Below are positions 13,772 through 25,702 of a DNA stretch of 64,000 nucleotides, in pieces. Origin of the DNA: Channallabes apus (taxonomy: Eukaryota; Chordata; Actinopteri; Siluriformes; Clariidae). The stretch covers positions 28,431,667 to 28,495,666 of the forward strand of contig CM060125.1 of NCBI GenBank assembly GCA_030522415.1, written 5' to 3'. Both the position numbers and the translations under genes were made by a program. The number at the start of each line of letters is the position of its first letter. Position 1 is the stretch's first letter. The notes under the pieces were generated by a model, which did not search any database, was not told where the DNA came from, and saw only the letters and a list, made by a program, of their open reading frames with translations.

Positions 13772-14112
13772 CAGGGTGGGACAATAGCTTAGTGGTTAGC
13801 ACTGTCGCCTTTCACATCCAGGTTCCGGATTCGATTCCAGCCTCAGGTCTGTTTGCATGACGTTTGCATGTTCTCCCCGGTGCTCAGTGGGTTTCCTCCA
13901 GGTACTCCAGTTTCCTCTCACAAGTCAAAGACATGCAGATTGGACTAATGGGCATGTGTGTATATGTGCGTCTCCCCTGCAATGGATTGGCACCCCATTT
14001 ATGACGTACCCTGTCTGTGGCCTAAGTCTCCTGGGATAGGCTCCAGCCCCCCTATGACCCTGTATACAGGATAATGCGTTATACTGTAGATGAGTGAGTG
14101 AGTGAGTGAGTA
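13772..14112 (+). repeat. SINE, mermaid/DANA-like
   Basis: A-box-like TAGCTTAGTGGTTAGCAC, B box GGATTCGATTCC, then GTTTGCATGTTCTCCCC, GGTTTCCTCC and CTCCTGGGATAGGCTCCAG, with a (GAGT)n tail. TTATACTGTAGATGAG at 14080 shows an added CTGTA next to TA relative to siblings. Confidence 0.88.
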
Positions 14113-14492
14113 AAAACTGTTTTTTTTTTTTTTTATCTGAGCTTTGAATATGCACTGAATTGAATAAGAGTGGCCCATATCCCCAGTGTCGTGATTGAGG
14201 AATTTCTGGCATGTGAACCGTATTAACTACACTAGTACTCCTGCAGCATCCTAACCCAAGTCAAAAAAACATCAGAATCAGGGAGCATCTTGGCACAAGA
14301 TGACGTCACATGACTTGAGCTTATATGAACTGCACACGGATTAGCCATGAAATGTTAAAATGAATCAGTTGGAATCATCAATCAATTATGACTCCACTAT
14401 AAACGATGCCAAGTTCATGCAGAACCAAGACCAAACTGTCTACTACTGTATCTTAAGAACTGCTAGGAATTGTTCAGACTTGCTACTTTCAA

Positions 14493-14575
14493 GTCAATTC
14501 AATTCAATTTTATTTGTATAGCGCTTTTAACAATCGTCATTGTCACAAAGCAGCTTTACACAATCAAAAGAATTA
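14493..14575 (-). repeat. tail fragment of the 4011-type repeat
   Basis: Inverted copy of the tail: CAATTCAATTCAATTTTATT, TGTATAGCGCTTTTAACAAT and CACAAAGCAGCTTTACACAA. It lacks the rest of the repeat. Confidence 0.75.
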
Positions 14576-14992
14576 TTTAAGTTTGTATGGAAGGTGTATA
14601 AATCAAAATGATTCACTAGAATGATTGATCATTCTACTTGCTATGTTCATTTTGGCTCATTGACGATATAAAATCCACCCCATTTTAAGAGTTTTTCACT
14701 CCTACTGTATCCTTCCTGTCTGCTTGCTGGTTAATAATGACCTGGATACTGCTTTTTTTTTTAGATTCCTTCCTATGAACATTCTTCTTATTAACATTTA
14801 AATCCAGGTGGTGTGAAGGTTTATGCCATCCATCTCAGCGTAGCTCTTGAAAAATAACTTCAGAATTTGTTCGTCAAATCAACTGATTATTCCAGATGGT
14901 AGAATTTCAGCTTTTGGGCCAGTGTTTAAAATCTACTGTATATGATTTTCCATGGGTATGGAATCTGATGATTTGGCCAAATCCCCATATCA
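14576..14992. other. unique intron
   Basis: Nothing recognised except two footprint-like TACTGTA heptamers (14703, 14934). Confidence 0.5.
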
Positions 14993-15351
14993 TTCATTCA
15001 TTTTCTATACTGCTTAATCCTGTGTTCAGGGTCGCGGGGGGCCTGGAGCCTATCCCAGGAGACTTCGGGCACTAGGCGGGGTACACCCTGGACAGGGTGC
15101 CAATTCATCGCAGGGCACACTCACACACCCAATCACACACTACGGGCAATTTAGGAACGCCAATTAGCCTAACCTGCATATCTTTGGACTGTGGGAGGAA
15201 ACCGGAGTACCCGGAGGAAACCCACCAAGCACGGGGAGAACATGCAAACTCCATGCACACAGAGACGGGAATTGAGCCTGGCCTGGGAATTGAACCCAGA
15301 CCCTGGAGGTGCAAGGCGACAGTGCTAACCACTACACCACCGCGCCGCCGC
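14993..15351 (-). repeat. SINE, mermaid/DANA-like, full length
   Basis: Minus-strand copy, near-identical to 18951-19323. In plus-strand text it runs from TCATTCATTTTCTATACTGC to CACTACACCACCGCGCCGCC. Read on its own strand it begins GGCGGCGCGGTGGTGTAGTG (A-box region) with the B box TTCAATTCCC. Its short open frames are SINE artefacts, not proteins. Confidence 0.92.
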
Positions 15352-16467
15352 ATCCCCATATCAGATAGGGCCAAAATATAGAACTCGTTGAAAGCAGCTC
15401 TTTCACACTTAAATAGATTGTATCTTGAAAATAACTATTTGCACTACTGACTGCCTCGTGTACGTACCATTTGGAGGGGACAAAAATCCATAAATATATA
15501 CACACAGTTTTTTGCATCACTGCAAGTGCTATACCATCCCCTCGGAGGTTTGGTTAAGAACGTATCAACTGAACACTGTGAGCCTAGAGAGTAGCAACTC
15601 CAGCCTGCTTGCCTCCTTATCGACCACCTTTATTTCTCTGCATGATGGCTGTTGACTGATAGAAAGTAATATGAAGGAGCGTCCTCTGCTCAGGGCCTAC
15701 ACACACACACACACACACTAAAAAAACACAAGACTCCATCCATGTTGGCTCTCCTGAGGCCAAGCACTCGGCAGTCGACCCAATACTGAGATCTTGATAT
15801 CTTGATGGTATGGATATGGTGGTGGTATGTGCAGTTGTGGAGAGATAGGAGGACCTGCCGTCTTTATTAAATCGCTCATTTTTATGATATCACTGGGGAC
15901 AAAAGCACTATGCTAACCCAACACCACCACACACACAAACAGACACACACACATGCCCTTCCCTGCACTAACGCTTCTGTCAGCCTCCTGCTTCCATCAT
16001 CCGAGTGAAAGTGGCTCCCCGAGGAGAGAGCATGGTAATTCCACAAGATTGGGTTGGCTTTAAAGGCTTTACCTTCTGCCCTTTTGGTTGTTGTGTTGAG
16101 TGTGTATGCCTTTTTTTTTTCTTGTTTGTTTCACAACCAAGAGAGACGGAACCTGCAATCTATGGGATTGGTTTTGCAGTTCACGGGCTCCAAAAATATC
16201 GCAAAAAGTTACACTGAAAATTAAAACGCTTGCTTAGGTCTGAAATGATGAAATGTGGTCTTGCAATTGCAAATTTTAATTGTAGTGACAGGTATGTCCT
16301 TCCACAGTGGCTCTCTGGGGTAACCGTAACCTCTAATTTGGATCAACAGCTAAAGTTAAGGCTGGGTTATGCTTCTACAAGATGGGTCTCATGTAGTGGT
16401 GTACACTACGCCGTGCACTACGGCAACTATTATTAGCAGTGCTTTTCTGATGTCTATGCTACCATTT
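15352..16467. other. unique intron
   Basis: A short CA run (15701-15718) and a CACACA-rich stretch near 15930. No gene or element recognised. Confidence 0.5.
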
Positions 16468-16625
16468 GCTCATCTATGCTTAGTACAAAATGCTGCTGCT
16501 TGGGTTATATCCAAAACTTCACATCACTCCCATTTTACAAAATCTGCACTGGCTCCCTGTTAAATGCAGTGTAGATTTTAAAGCCATGATAAATGCCGTT
16601 AAATAAAATTTATTATTATTATTAT
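16468..16625 (+). pseudogene. LINE reverse-transcriptase ORF, C-terminal fragment
   Basis: The frame reads LCLVQNAAAWVISKT, followed by H-S-H-F-T and, one frame over, L-H-W-L-P-V-like codons. This is the conserved stretch after the polymerase domain in CR1/L2/Rex1-type fish LINEs. It ends in AAATAAAATTTATTATTATT, a short-repeat tail typical of these elements. 5'-truncated and dead. Confidence 0.75.
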
Positions 16626-16780
16626 TTCTGAAATTAGTTGAATGTCATATTGACCATCTCCTCTCATTTCTACAGTGCAGTAATTTCAGTAGAAGTGACT
16701 GTTGTTCAACATCGATTAGCTCCAACTCCAATAAGATCTAAGATCAGCATGATGTCATTTGCCTGCTAATTTGTATATTT

Positions 16781-17023
16781 ACCAATGTTGCTGGTCTTTC
16801 GGCTGCTCCCGGCAAGGGGTCACCACAGCGGAATATCCAGTCCGCACAACAACTTGGCACAGGTTTTACGCCGGATGGCCTTCCTGACGCAACCCTCCCA
16901 TTTTATCCGGGCTTGGGACCGGCACTGCATCCAGTGGCTGGTGGGTTTGGGCGCTGGCTGGGAATCGAACCCGGGTGTACTCATGGCGGGCGAAACACCT
17001 ACAGTACCACTGCGCCACCCTAA
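16781..17023 (-). repeat. tRNA-derived SINE with DANA-type 3' part
   Basis: On the minus strand the B box GGTTCGATTCCC (plus GGGAATCGAACC) is followed by CACCAGCCACTGGATGC. Further on come AAAATGGGAGGGTTGCGTCA, GTAAAACCTGTGCCAAG and TTCCGCTGTGGTGACCCC, the last being the hallmark of the DANA/mermaid 3' region. It belongs to a different subfamily from the GGCGGCACGG copies. Confidence 0.8.
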
Positions 17024-17052
17024 TTTGTATATTTACCAAAATGTTATATAAT

Positions 17053-17561
17053 CGACACGCCAGTCAAACGTTTGGACACGCCTTTGTTTGGACATACCAT
17101 GTTTTTTTTCCTGATTTTGATTTCTTTATACATTATAAAACAATACTGATGGCACCCAAAATATGCAAGAATCTCTTTTGAACAGTTGGTATTGAGATGT
17201 GTCTGCTACTTACACTCTGTAAAGACTTCATAATGGCTCTAATCCGAAAGGCCGTTCATTTCTGCGGCAGCAGAGGTAAATTCTGGTCTTGCTTTCCCGG
17301 GATGGTCTTCATGAGATGGATTTTAAATGCACTTGACAATATAGTTATTGCAAGAACTATTCCAATTCACAGCTGACCTTCCTGTTTTGAGATGATAACT
17401 CACTGTTGTTATTGTTGTTGTTAATTAATACTGTTACTTAATATTGTGCTATTTCATACGTAGTTTTGAAATATCCAGTATTATTCTAGACTGTCGAAAA
17501 ATAAATAACTAAACAAAAAACATTGAATTAGTAGGTGTGTCCAAACTCTTGACTGGTACTG
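17053..17561 (-). mobile_element. non-autonomous Tc1-derived element (family D MITE)
   Basis: Ends are CCAGTCAAACGTTTGGACAC on the left and GTGTCCAAACTCTTGACTGG TACTG/TA on the right, inverted copies of each other. Short internal pieces (GAACAGTTGGTATTGAGATG, GCAGCAGAGGTAAATTCTGG) match the minus-strand sense of Tc1 transposase genes of this kind, so it is a shrunken copy about 509 bp long. The left boundary is approximate. Confidence 0.8.
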
Positions 17562-17816
17562 TAACTGTGTTACATGGAGAAATGAAATATTTCATAGATA
17601 TTTGCAATAGAATATAGTTTTTCCGAAATGAAACAAAAAAGAATGATCCTTTAAATAACATTTTGTTAAACGCACAATGTATTATAGCACTGACAAGAAA
17701 AGACAGTGGTTTGAGAGCTCTGGAACTAAAATCTAGGAAACAGTTATGGATGGTATAACAACTTTTTATTATAATGTATTACTAAGTGAACAGTTTTAAT
17801 GGAAAAAAAAGTGGAA
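17562..17816. other. short unique intron segment
   Basis: AT-rich, with no feature recognised, between the MITE and the minisatellite. Confidence 0.4.
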
Positions 17817-18262
17817 GGGTGATTACTGGTCACCATTGAGTGGTCATTGGGAACAATGGTCTATGATTTGTCATTGGTACAGTAGAGTGGTGATTAATGA
17901 TTAGGAATAATGTTAATTGGGATTGGGACGTAGGGATTTGCCATTGAGTCCAATGGATATTGGTCTATGGGAACAGTGATGATAGGTGATTGAACATTGG
18001 AAACTGTGGTGATCAGTGATTACGAACAATAGTGAACTGTGCCATGGGGACCATTTGTGATTGGTGATCCATTGGGAAAATGGTGCTTAGTTAATGGAAA
18101 CAATGGTCTTAGGTGATTGGTCATTGAAAAAATGGTGGTTGGTCATTGGGAACATTGGTTACCTATGATTGGCTGTGGGCATCAGTGGATTAGATCGATC
18201 CATTGGTGATCAGTGATTAGTCATTGGGAAAAACGGTAATCAGTGATTGGCCTTCAATAACA
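17817..18262. repeat. degenerate minisatellite, GGTCATTGGGAACAATGGT-like units
   Basis: About ten drifted copies of a unit containing GTGATTGGTCATTGGGAACA and ATGGT recur at roughly 40-50 bp spacing. The plus strand is rich in G and T and poor in C. Unit edges and period vary, so it looks old or repeatedly rearranged. No element ends seen. Confidence 0.75.
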
Positions 18263-18950
18263 CTGGCTCACACAAGTTCAGCTCATTGAGGCGTTATAAT
18301 TGAGGGAACATGTTCTCTCAAGTTGTAGACCCAGCAGCTGTTATTTGACCTGATAACTTACATCCAGTGCAGGACAGTCAGTAACATGTGATGAGAGAGT
18401 CTCTACCGTTGTCGCATTTTTATAAATAAACTAAGTAAAAAAAAAAACGCCTTAAAAGTCTTGAAATCCGCTGACAAAGTCAGTAATTTGGCAATACTGA
18501 CGAGGACTTCTAGTCTTGCCCAGTTACTGGTTATAGCGTCAATAAAGCAATGAGGTCTCCGATACTGGGATTCCACATTAGCTTGTCATGAACAACCCTT
18601 AAGGCCAGTAATCTGATTCAAAGGTTATTGACAGTGAGTGGTCAGTGAAGCTTAAAGATGAAATCAGTATTTTCTTTTCAGGCAGTAATTTGCCAATGGT
18701 AAAGCAAATGCTTCTAGGCATTTTTTAGTACATGCAATGACACTACTAATGACCTCCTTGTTCCCAGACATTATTATATACAATTTCTAGACTAGATATT
18801 ACTGTTTTTAAATCTTTTCAAGATTGTTTTGTCTGAGAGTTTTAGTCAAAACCCCATTAAGCCTTATGTTATGGCCTTCGCTGAGGGAGATTTTTGGCTC
18901 TTCCTAGAAATAACAGGTTTTAGATATCCACCTAACAGAATGATTTTATT
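18263..18950. other. unique intron
   Basis: No gene, RNA or mobile element recognised. Confidence 0.45.
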
Positions 18951-19323
18951 CATTCATTCATCTTCTATACCGCTTAATCCTGTGTTCAGGGTCGCGGGGG
19001 ACCTGGAGCCTATCCCAGGAGACTTCGGGCACTAGGCGGGGTACACCCTGGACAGGGTGCCAATCCATCGCAGGGCACACACACATACACACACTCACAC
19101 ACCCAATCACACACTACGGGCAATTTAGCAACGCCAATTAGCCTAACCTGCATATCTTTGGACTGTGGGAGGAAACCGGAGTACCCGGAGGAAACCCACC
19201 AAGCACGGGGAGAACATGCAAACTCCATGCACACAGAGATGGGAATCGAGCCTGGCCGGGGAATCGAACCCAGACCCTGGAGGTGCAAGGCGACAGTGCT
19301 AACCACTACACCACCGTGCCGCC
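18951..19323 (-). repeat. SINE, mermaid/DANA-like, full length
   Basis: Same subfamily and orientation as 14993-15351, and almost identical to it except for an extra CACACA/CATACA stretch at 19077-19105. On the minus strand it begins GGCGGCACGGTGGTGTAGTG and carries the B box TTCGATTCCC. A (TTTA)n run follows at 19327-19347. Confidence 0.93.
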
Positions 19324-22204
19324 ATGATTTTATTTATTTATTTATTTTCTTTTTTTGTAATATAGTAAAGTTATCATGAAAGCCGGCTGATTAGATAGGC
19401 AAAAGAAAATGACATGCCACAGAAATGTGGCTATTTGTTAAAGTTAAGTTGTCTAAATTACAAGAGGAGGAATTTACATAGTTTCTGAAATCACAGAGTT
19501 GTTGACTTGGATTAATGGTTATGTTCTGCTAGACCGAACACGATATTTCATTATAAAGTTATTAATACACAGGGGAAACAATATACAGGCGGATATTTGT
19601 TGCATCAAGCTGACATTTATTGGACTGAGACAAAACAAAGTTAACTAGGTCATGCCAACCTTTTGTGGGAAAGTTATTAATTTTCACATGAACTTTGGAG
19701 AACCATAACAGCTGTGCAAAAATGCAGTGGCAAAATATCTAAGCAGTCTCATTCTCCAAGCAACAGAGATTTTCATTTGGGAGGGGCTCCGTCCCAAGGG
19801 AGCGGGATAATATCACTCTGTTATCTGTCTAGATCATTGAGTTTTAAAAACGTAGAAGATAGGTGTGGCCCCCGAATGATTTGTGTACAGCTTCAAACTC
19901 TGACATTACTAGGAGGCATGTCACGTCATCTATATGTGAACACCAACTCAAAGGCACGGATCACTGAAATAAGAACACCGGCACGTATATGTCCTCCCAC
20001 TCCCAACAGCCTGTGCATGAATTTTTAAGTTTCATCCGAAGTTCTTTAAGAACTGCTCTTGAAGTACTTAAACAGAATTATTAGACGTTCCCGAGAATAT
20101 TCGAGTGCCATAAATCCTGTCCAAGAGCGCGTCCTCGTCCTTCCACGTTCTCCATTCTCTCCCGGTGTCATCTTTACTGCCGCTGCGGTGCTGATTGATA
20201 CCGGCTGACCCTGTCTGCTGGCTTTGCCATTAGGAACCTGGAGGAAGGTTGTCTCTGAAGGACAGCACTGGAAAAAAAGAGCTCAAGGGAATCCCATCCT
20301 TTCTTCTCTCCACCCACTTCCCTTCCTCCGCCTAGGGCAATCAAGAATGATGGAAGGACTGTCGCAAAGCCGAGATCCATGACACAGCTCAGGGTAGGGA
20401 TGTCTTAACCGCCTTTTCAGAAGACGAAGATCGATTACGTTGTGTAATGTGAGTGTTGTGTTGCGCCTATAAACGAGAGCTTAGCGAGAATTGATTGGCC
20501 TTTGTGAGAAATATGATCTTTATGCTTGGTGCTCAGTATGTAGCAGCAAGCGTCTTGGACGGTGTGAGCAGTGGAACGATTGGGTATGCGCAGGTGTTAA
20601 ACACTTTCAATTCGCCTTACATCGCTCCGCAGTTTATGATACTATACTGATATTCCTTAATTCCTCTGCCAGTTATGATGACTCACTGTTTGCTTACATA
20701 TTTATGGAGATATTTCTGCAAATGGTGGAAAATGGCACTTTAGTGTAGACAGAATAGCAAAAACATAAACGCTTGAATCAGATTGGTTTGATTCATTTTA
20801 TGCAATGTTATTGCTCTGACAGTACTTCAGCTGGAAATCTTTGGAATGACATTTTTTGTAAAGGGTCGGTTCAGGCAAAATCAACCAATTTCCTGGAAAG
20901 TTCCCAGGTGACCATCTCAGGTTCTGATGGAAGATGCCATCAATAACCCTTATGGGGCGTAATGGGAAACCCCAAATTTTAGACCCAGCGCGTTTAGAAT
21001 ATTGACTATTAGCCTACTCAGGAGTCAAAATCCTACCCAAGGTCAAAATTTGCAAAAGGATCTGGTGCCAAATCAAAATCTGATATTAAGAAGCTCATAA
21101 CTTGTTTCAGACTTTGATGGCAAATTCTGGACGAATCTGAAAAAAATAAGCTTGTCAGCTTTCTGTTCTGTTTAGAAATGAAAATATGGTCCTTTTGAAA
21201 ATCATAGACATGATTCATGAGTGCAAAAATGGGGTGTGATAAGTGAGACTAAAAGGGAAAAAACTAAGAACTTTTCCCTGAAAATTCCGGTATTTCATTG
21301 TCCCACATGAGGTTCATTTTGGCGTTCCAATCTGATGCCATTGTTGATTTGGTACTGTATAGAATGACCCTAAAGAGACATTTATTTAATATTTATGGAT
21401 GGAGTCTTCAGTTGTGCATTGCAGTTTTCTTCTTTTGTTATTGCCTTATTATCTTCAAAAGAAAGACATAAAGGGAGGCTTTTGGAAGAGCAATTGTTCA
21501 TTATATTAACAGCACAATATGCAGTATTTATTTATTTAATGTGCTAAAGCACATACACACTCGTAGAGTTTCACGTGTAGCGCCTCGATAATTTTGAGCG
21601 CACTCTGAATTCCATTAGTCATGTTTTTATGGTCAGCATGCTGACAGGCCTAGCGCCGTGTGTCGATAGGAAAGTAAAAAATAGCAACGTTCTGATATTA
21701 TGCGGGCGCTTTTGCGAACTCAGGAGCGTGTCCTATTCATCATGATGGAGTCTTTTATTCCCAAACAGTGGACCGCTTCCTGTAGTAATCTCATTAGGCC
21801 AGAGAGAGCGATTGTCCCTCTCGTGCATCCATCTTCTCGCAGTCATGGATCAGCGGCACAGCAAACACCCGGCTGTGTTAATGTTATACACACTGTATTA
21901 CAGCATTGCTTCTGTCCAGGCTAATAGCAGCTACAGAACTTTGCTGACTGATGAAGAAGAATTAAAATTGTTACCGTGAATGGATAAAAATAGAATAGAA
22001 GTTGAGTCTGCCGCTGTTTTACTCTTCGGATTGCATATTTTGCGTTGGCGTTTCACAGCTCAAGATTCTACAGTTTGATCTGGATCTGCAGTCTATGTTG
22101 AGTTCCTGCGTTCTTTATATACTGTACATGTGGCATACTCTCTCCGGGTTCTCCTGTTTTCCCCCTGACATAAATTGTCTGTAATAAATTACCCCATACA
22201 ATAT
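19324..22204. other. long unique intron stretch
   Basis: Almost 2.9 kb without a recognised element. The open frame at 19714-20028 has no domain or coding bias that I can see. Around 20100-20400 and 21560-21670 CpG dinucleotides are better kept than in the neighbourhood, and a 14-bp perfect palindrome lies at 21632-21645. These are possible regulatory segments, by inference only. Confidence 0.45.
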
Positions 22205-22310
22205 ATAAGGATGTGTGTGTGGTACCCTGTGATAGACGGGTGTCCTATCCGGTGTGTATTCCCACCACGCTCCAGTATTCCCAGGATGAACTCTGGACTC
22301 TCACATTCCT
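22205..22310 (+). repeat. SINE 3' fragment
   Basis: GGTACCCTGTGATAGACGGG, then TCCTATCCGGTGTGTATTCC and TTCCCAGGATGAACTCTGGA parallel the CCCTGCGATGGATTGGCACC...TCCTGGGATAGGCTCCAG part of the mermaid-like SINEs. Only this portion remains. Confidence 0.55.
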
Positions 22311-22351
22311 TTACTAAAATGTTTTTGTTGCACTGAAGATCAATGGCCAGG

Positions 22352-22353
<2 letters not shown>

Positions 22354-22401
<48 letters not shown>
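22354..22401. repeat. (TA)n microsatellite
   Basis: About 23 TA units, uninterrupted. Confidence 0.97.
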
Positions 22402-22406
<5 letters not shown>

Positions 22407-22674
22407 TCCCTTAATAATTTACTCTTCATTTATACTTAATTGGTTAATATTATTCTCAACAAAAATAAGTTGACATAAACAAATAAGATAATATTCCTTA
22501 AATAAAATAATATTCAATAGTGCCAAGAAATTTTATCAACCCCTGTGATGCAATATTGTGAAAGAATATTTGACTGACTGCATGCAGTTGAGCGCAGTAT
22601 AATGGAATTTAAATGGATGCACCAGTTGAGGGAAATGTTTGTTTTTTTTGGTTGAGGAATTCCTGTCTGTCTAT

Positions 22675-23778
22675 GTAATCACTGGTCACTTCATTCAATA
22701 CATCTTCCTAGTACTAGGTTGAACCGCCTTTCGCCTTTAGAACTCCCACCATTGATTCAACATGGTGCTGGAAACATTCCTTAAAGGTTTTAGTCCATTT
22801 TGACATGATAGCATCACACATTTTGCAGATTTGTCGCCTGCACATCTGTGATACAAATCTCAATACTGTGATACCGCATCCCATTGGTACTCTATTGGAT
22901 TGAGATCTGGTGGCCGTTTGAGTACATGAACTCATTGTCATGTTCAAGAAACTAGTTCGAGATTATTTTAGCTTCGTGACTTGGCACTTGTGGCCATTAA
23001 GGGAACGACAGGGTCAGCAACGGTATTCAAGTAGACTGCGGCATTCAGACCATGCTCAGTTGGTACCAAGGGGCGCAAGATTATACGGCACCTGTGCCAA
23101 GAACATTTACACCATTCCACCATCACCACCAGCCTAAACCAGTTAAACAAGACAGGAAGGATCCATGCTTTCATGTTGTTCACTCTGAATTCTGACCCTG
23201 AATGTTGCATTAGAACTGGAGACCATTTCTGACAAGTCCATGTGCATTGCTAGAGTTTTTTTTTGTTTTTGTTCCGACTGTAGCTGACAGAAATGGCATC
23301 TGATGTGGTTTGCTGCTGCTGTAGCACATCTGCTTCAAGGTTTGACATGTTGTGTGTTCTGAGATGCTCTTCAGCAAACCTGGGTTGTGATGTTATTTAA
23401 GTTACTGTTGCCTTTCTATCAGCTCAAACCAGTCTGTCTATTCTCCCCTGACCTCTGGCATCAACAAGGCATTGTCACCCAGAGAACTGCTGCTCACTGG
23501 ATATTTTCTCTTTTTCACACCATTTTCTGTAAACGCTAGATATGACTGTGTGTGAAAATCCCAGTTTCATACAATAAATACTCCTACAGTACCAGCATGC
23601 CTGGCACCAACAACCATGCCATGATCAAAGTAATTTAAATCACCTTTCTTCCCCCTTCTGATGCTGGGTTTGAACTTGACTTGCAGATTGACTTGACCAT
23701 GTCTACAGCCCTAAATGCATTGATTCACTGCCATGTGATTAGATGTGCAGGTGTTCCTAAAGAAATTACTGATATATA
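22675..23778 (-). mobile_element. Tc1-like element, decayed (family C)
   Basis: The left edge (TCACTGGTCACTTCATTCAA) and right edge (GGTGTTCCTAAAGAAATTAC) are degraded inverted repeats of the family whose termini resemble CACTGGTCACTTTATTAGG. The body is a minus-strand Tc1 gene remnant. TTGGATTGAGATCTGGTGGC at 22896 is the complement of the SPDLNPI region. TTGTGGCCATTAAGGG and AGTGCCTTGTTGATGCC-like text cover other parts. Related pieces lie at 1-117 and 37279-38089. Confidence 0.85.
22740..23690 (-). pseudogene. Tc1-family transposase remnant (family C)
   Basis: On the minus strand, scattered frames recall a Tc1 transposase: a start region near CCCAGCATCAGAAGGGGG (about 23655), GCCTTGTTGATGCCAGAGGT (about 23467), and D-L-N-P-I-E-type codons near 22900. 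Many stops and deletions; no frame is continuous. Confidence 0.7.
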
Positions 23779-24380
23779 AAAACATGACCCTCCCATTATT
23801 ACCATTATTACGAAGAGTGTTCCATCGAAACATTACAACTTAGAGCTTGGAGGATGGACACATGGCTTATTTACCTCTTATTCATTTAGTTTTATTATTA
23901 TAACAGTCTTGAACATGTTTGAAAAGAAAGACGGAACTTTTCGTCTTTGCGTAGTCTTGATTGGATGTCCCAAGTATTTAAATTGTTCCAGACGAGTGGG
24001 CGGGTTCAGAGCTGAGTGAATGAATAGATTTTCCCTTTCCTTAATGGATGACTCGTGGTGAATAATGTTTTAAGGATTAGATGGAAAAAAAAAATAAATA
24101 AAAAAAAATATATGCAGTATATACAGTATGAATAGGCTTTTATGAAAGTTATTTATCTGAACTATGCACATGGGGTTGATGTGAAGAACACTTCGTTTTC
24201 TGTTTAAAATGCCTTTTTCTCCCATGCAAATATGCTTTTATATTGAATCAAATCACAGGGACACAAATGACACCCAGTCACTTTTGTTGTCTCCTTTTGT
24301 CTTTTGCCGTCAGCATCCTTACGCATTTCAGATTCGCTTGATTACACTATACGTTTTAGTAACCACCTCTTGTTTTTGTC
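23779..24380. other. unique intron just upstream of the nrg3 exon
   Basis: Mostly unique, with an AAATAAATAAAA stretch at 24088-24110. The pyrimidine-rich end near 24366-24386 is the polypyrimidine tract of the exon acceptor. Confidence 0.5.
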
Positions 24381-24386
24381 TTGCAG

Positions 24387-24516
24387 CGGCCCCGACCCTC
24401 CCGCCCTTGAAATCGGAGCACTTCAAACCATGTCAGGAGAAGGACTTGGCTTATTGCCTCAACGATGGCGAATGTTTTGTCATCGAGACCCTAAGTGGCC
24501 CTCACAAGCACTGCAG
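24387..24516 (+). CDS. nrg3: neuregulin-3 EGF-like domain exon (first part)
   Basis: Internal exon of neuregulin-3, a membrane-anchored EGF-family ligand of the ErbB4 receptor. The frame reads A-P-T-L-P-P-L-K-S-E-H-F-K-P-C and then CLNDGECFVIETL, ending H-K-H-C-R. This gives EGF cysteines 1-4 with spacing C-x7-C-x5-C-x12-C; cysteines 5 and 6 must lie in the next exon. The LNDGECFVIETL core is the NRG3 signature and differs from NRG1/2. A pyrimidine-rich tract ending TTGCAG (24381-24386) is the acceptor and CAG/GTAGGA at 24516/24517 the donor. The exon is 130 nt, enters in phase 1 and leaves in phase 2. The open frame upstream of the acceptor is intron read-through. Identification is by recognition of the family; the nrg3a/nrg3b paralogue was not resolved. 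Confidence 0.95.
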
Positions 24517-25702
24517 GTAGGAAATCAGAGAAATACTGTAAAGTCAAGTTCTGGCTCGGTGGCTTTAAACTGATGGGAATACTGTATTGCATTTGCCAAA
24601 TGAATGATCCTTTCTGGAGCACTCAGTCAGTCGGTTGCCTTCTTACTCTTTCTCCTTTTTTTTTTTTTTCCTCCTCCTCCCACCATATTATTTTCTACAT
24701 CTCTCAGGGACTTGCTTTATGCTTCGACAGCTTAGTCATGCTAACAATGACGCTTTGGTCATACACTGAGAACTGTCTGAGGTCCCTTCCCTGTTAATTA
24801 AACGTGGCACTTTGCAGAAGTTCATTAGTGACACGTCGCCCTGGTGCTTCCCTTAACCCCACCTCGGAGGTAGATACATTCCCAGCGTATTCAGTTAACC
24901 TGTTCGATGAACATTGGCACCATTCTGGTCAAAGTCTTCCGGTTTCGCTTGAGCGCACGTTTTGTTCGTTACCCCGGGAACATAGCGATGAATGAGTAAA
25001 TGGTCACACTCAGTGACTCCTCTAAGAGCAAAGGGGAACAAGTGTACTTCTTTGAGAAGTGGTAATTGGCAGAGTTGTTCCAGATGTTCTGTTTATTTCA
25101 CCGTTTCTAGAAGGCGGTTCATCCTGTTCCAACTTCTGCTGCTAATTAAATCCCTGAACAAAGTTCCTCTTAAAGTGCAGCTAGAAGAACGGTGAAAGTT
25201 TAAAGAGAGAGTTCCTACACAGCTAGCAACTCGGGCCGCAAAGGCTAATATTTGCCTGTAAATGAAGTCAGTGAAGTCAAGATTATTCGGGACTGAATCT
25301 TTACCCCCATAACAACAGCTCGACAACTCTCGAGCACCAGAATTGTTATGGTTTAAGGTGAATTTAAAGAAGTATTATTGCTTGAGACACTAATACACAT
25401 GATCAGCATATTTAAGCAGTCACGTACTGTACGTTCTGAACATCAAAAGAAAAAGTCAATAATGTGTAAGTCAGAGAGAGACCTGGAGACAGACTGACGA
25501 TAGGAAACACATTAGCATTTTCCAGTTAGAATAAAAGGTTCCAGCGGACATGAGCTATTTGTATGTATATTCGTCTGGACACGGGGATAAAAGTATGATT
25601 TTATTCTATAAGGAATCAGGAAGCACAATAAGGAGGTTATTTTATTATTATTAAATTTTTCTTTTGGTTTTTGGACAGTGTTTACATCACTGGTGGGTGT
25701 AT
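24517..25702. other. unique intron downstream of the nrg3 exon
   Basis: After the GTAGGA donor there is a T run (24656-24670) and otherwise unique sequence. No further exon recognised. Confidence 0.5.

Noticed and set aside
15097..15381. Open frames with repeated DCGRKPEYPEETHQARGEHA-type text, also at 19158 and 60922
   Set aside because: The same text appears wherever the mermaid-like SINE lies, so it is SINE sequence and not a protein family.
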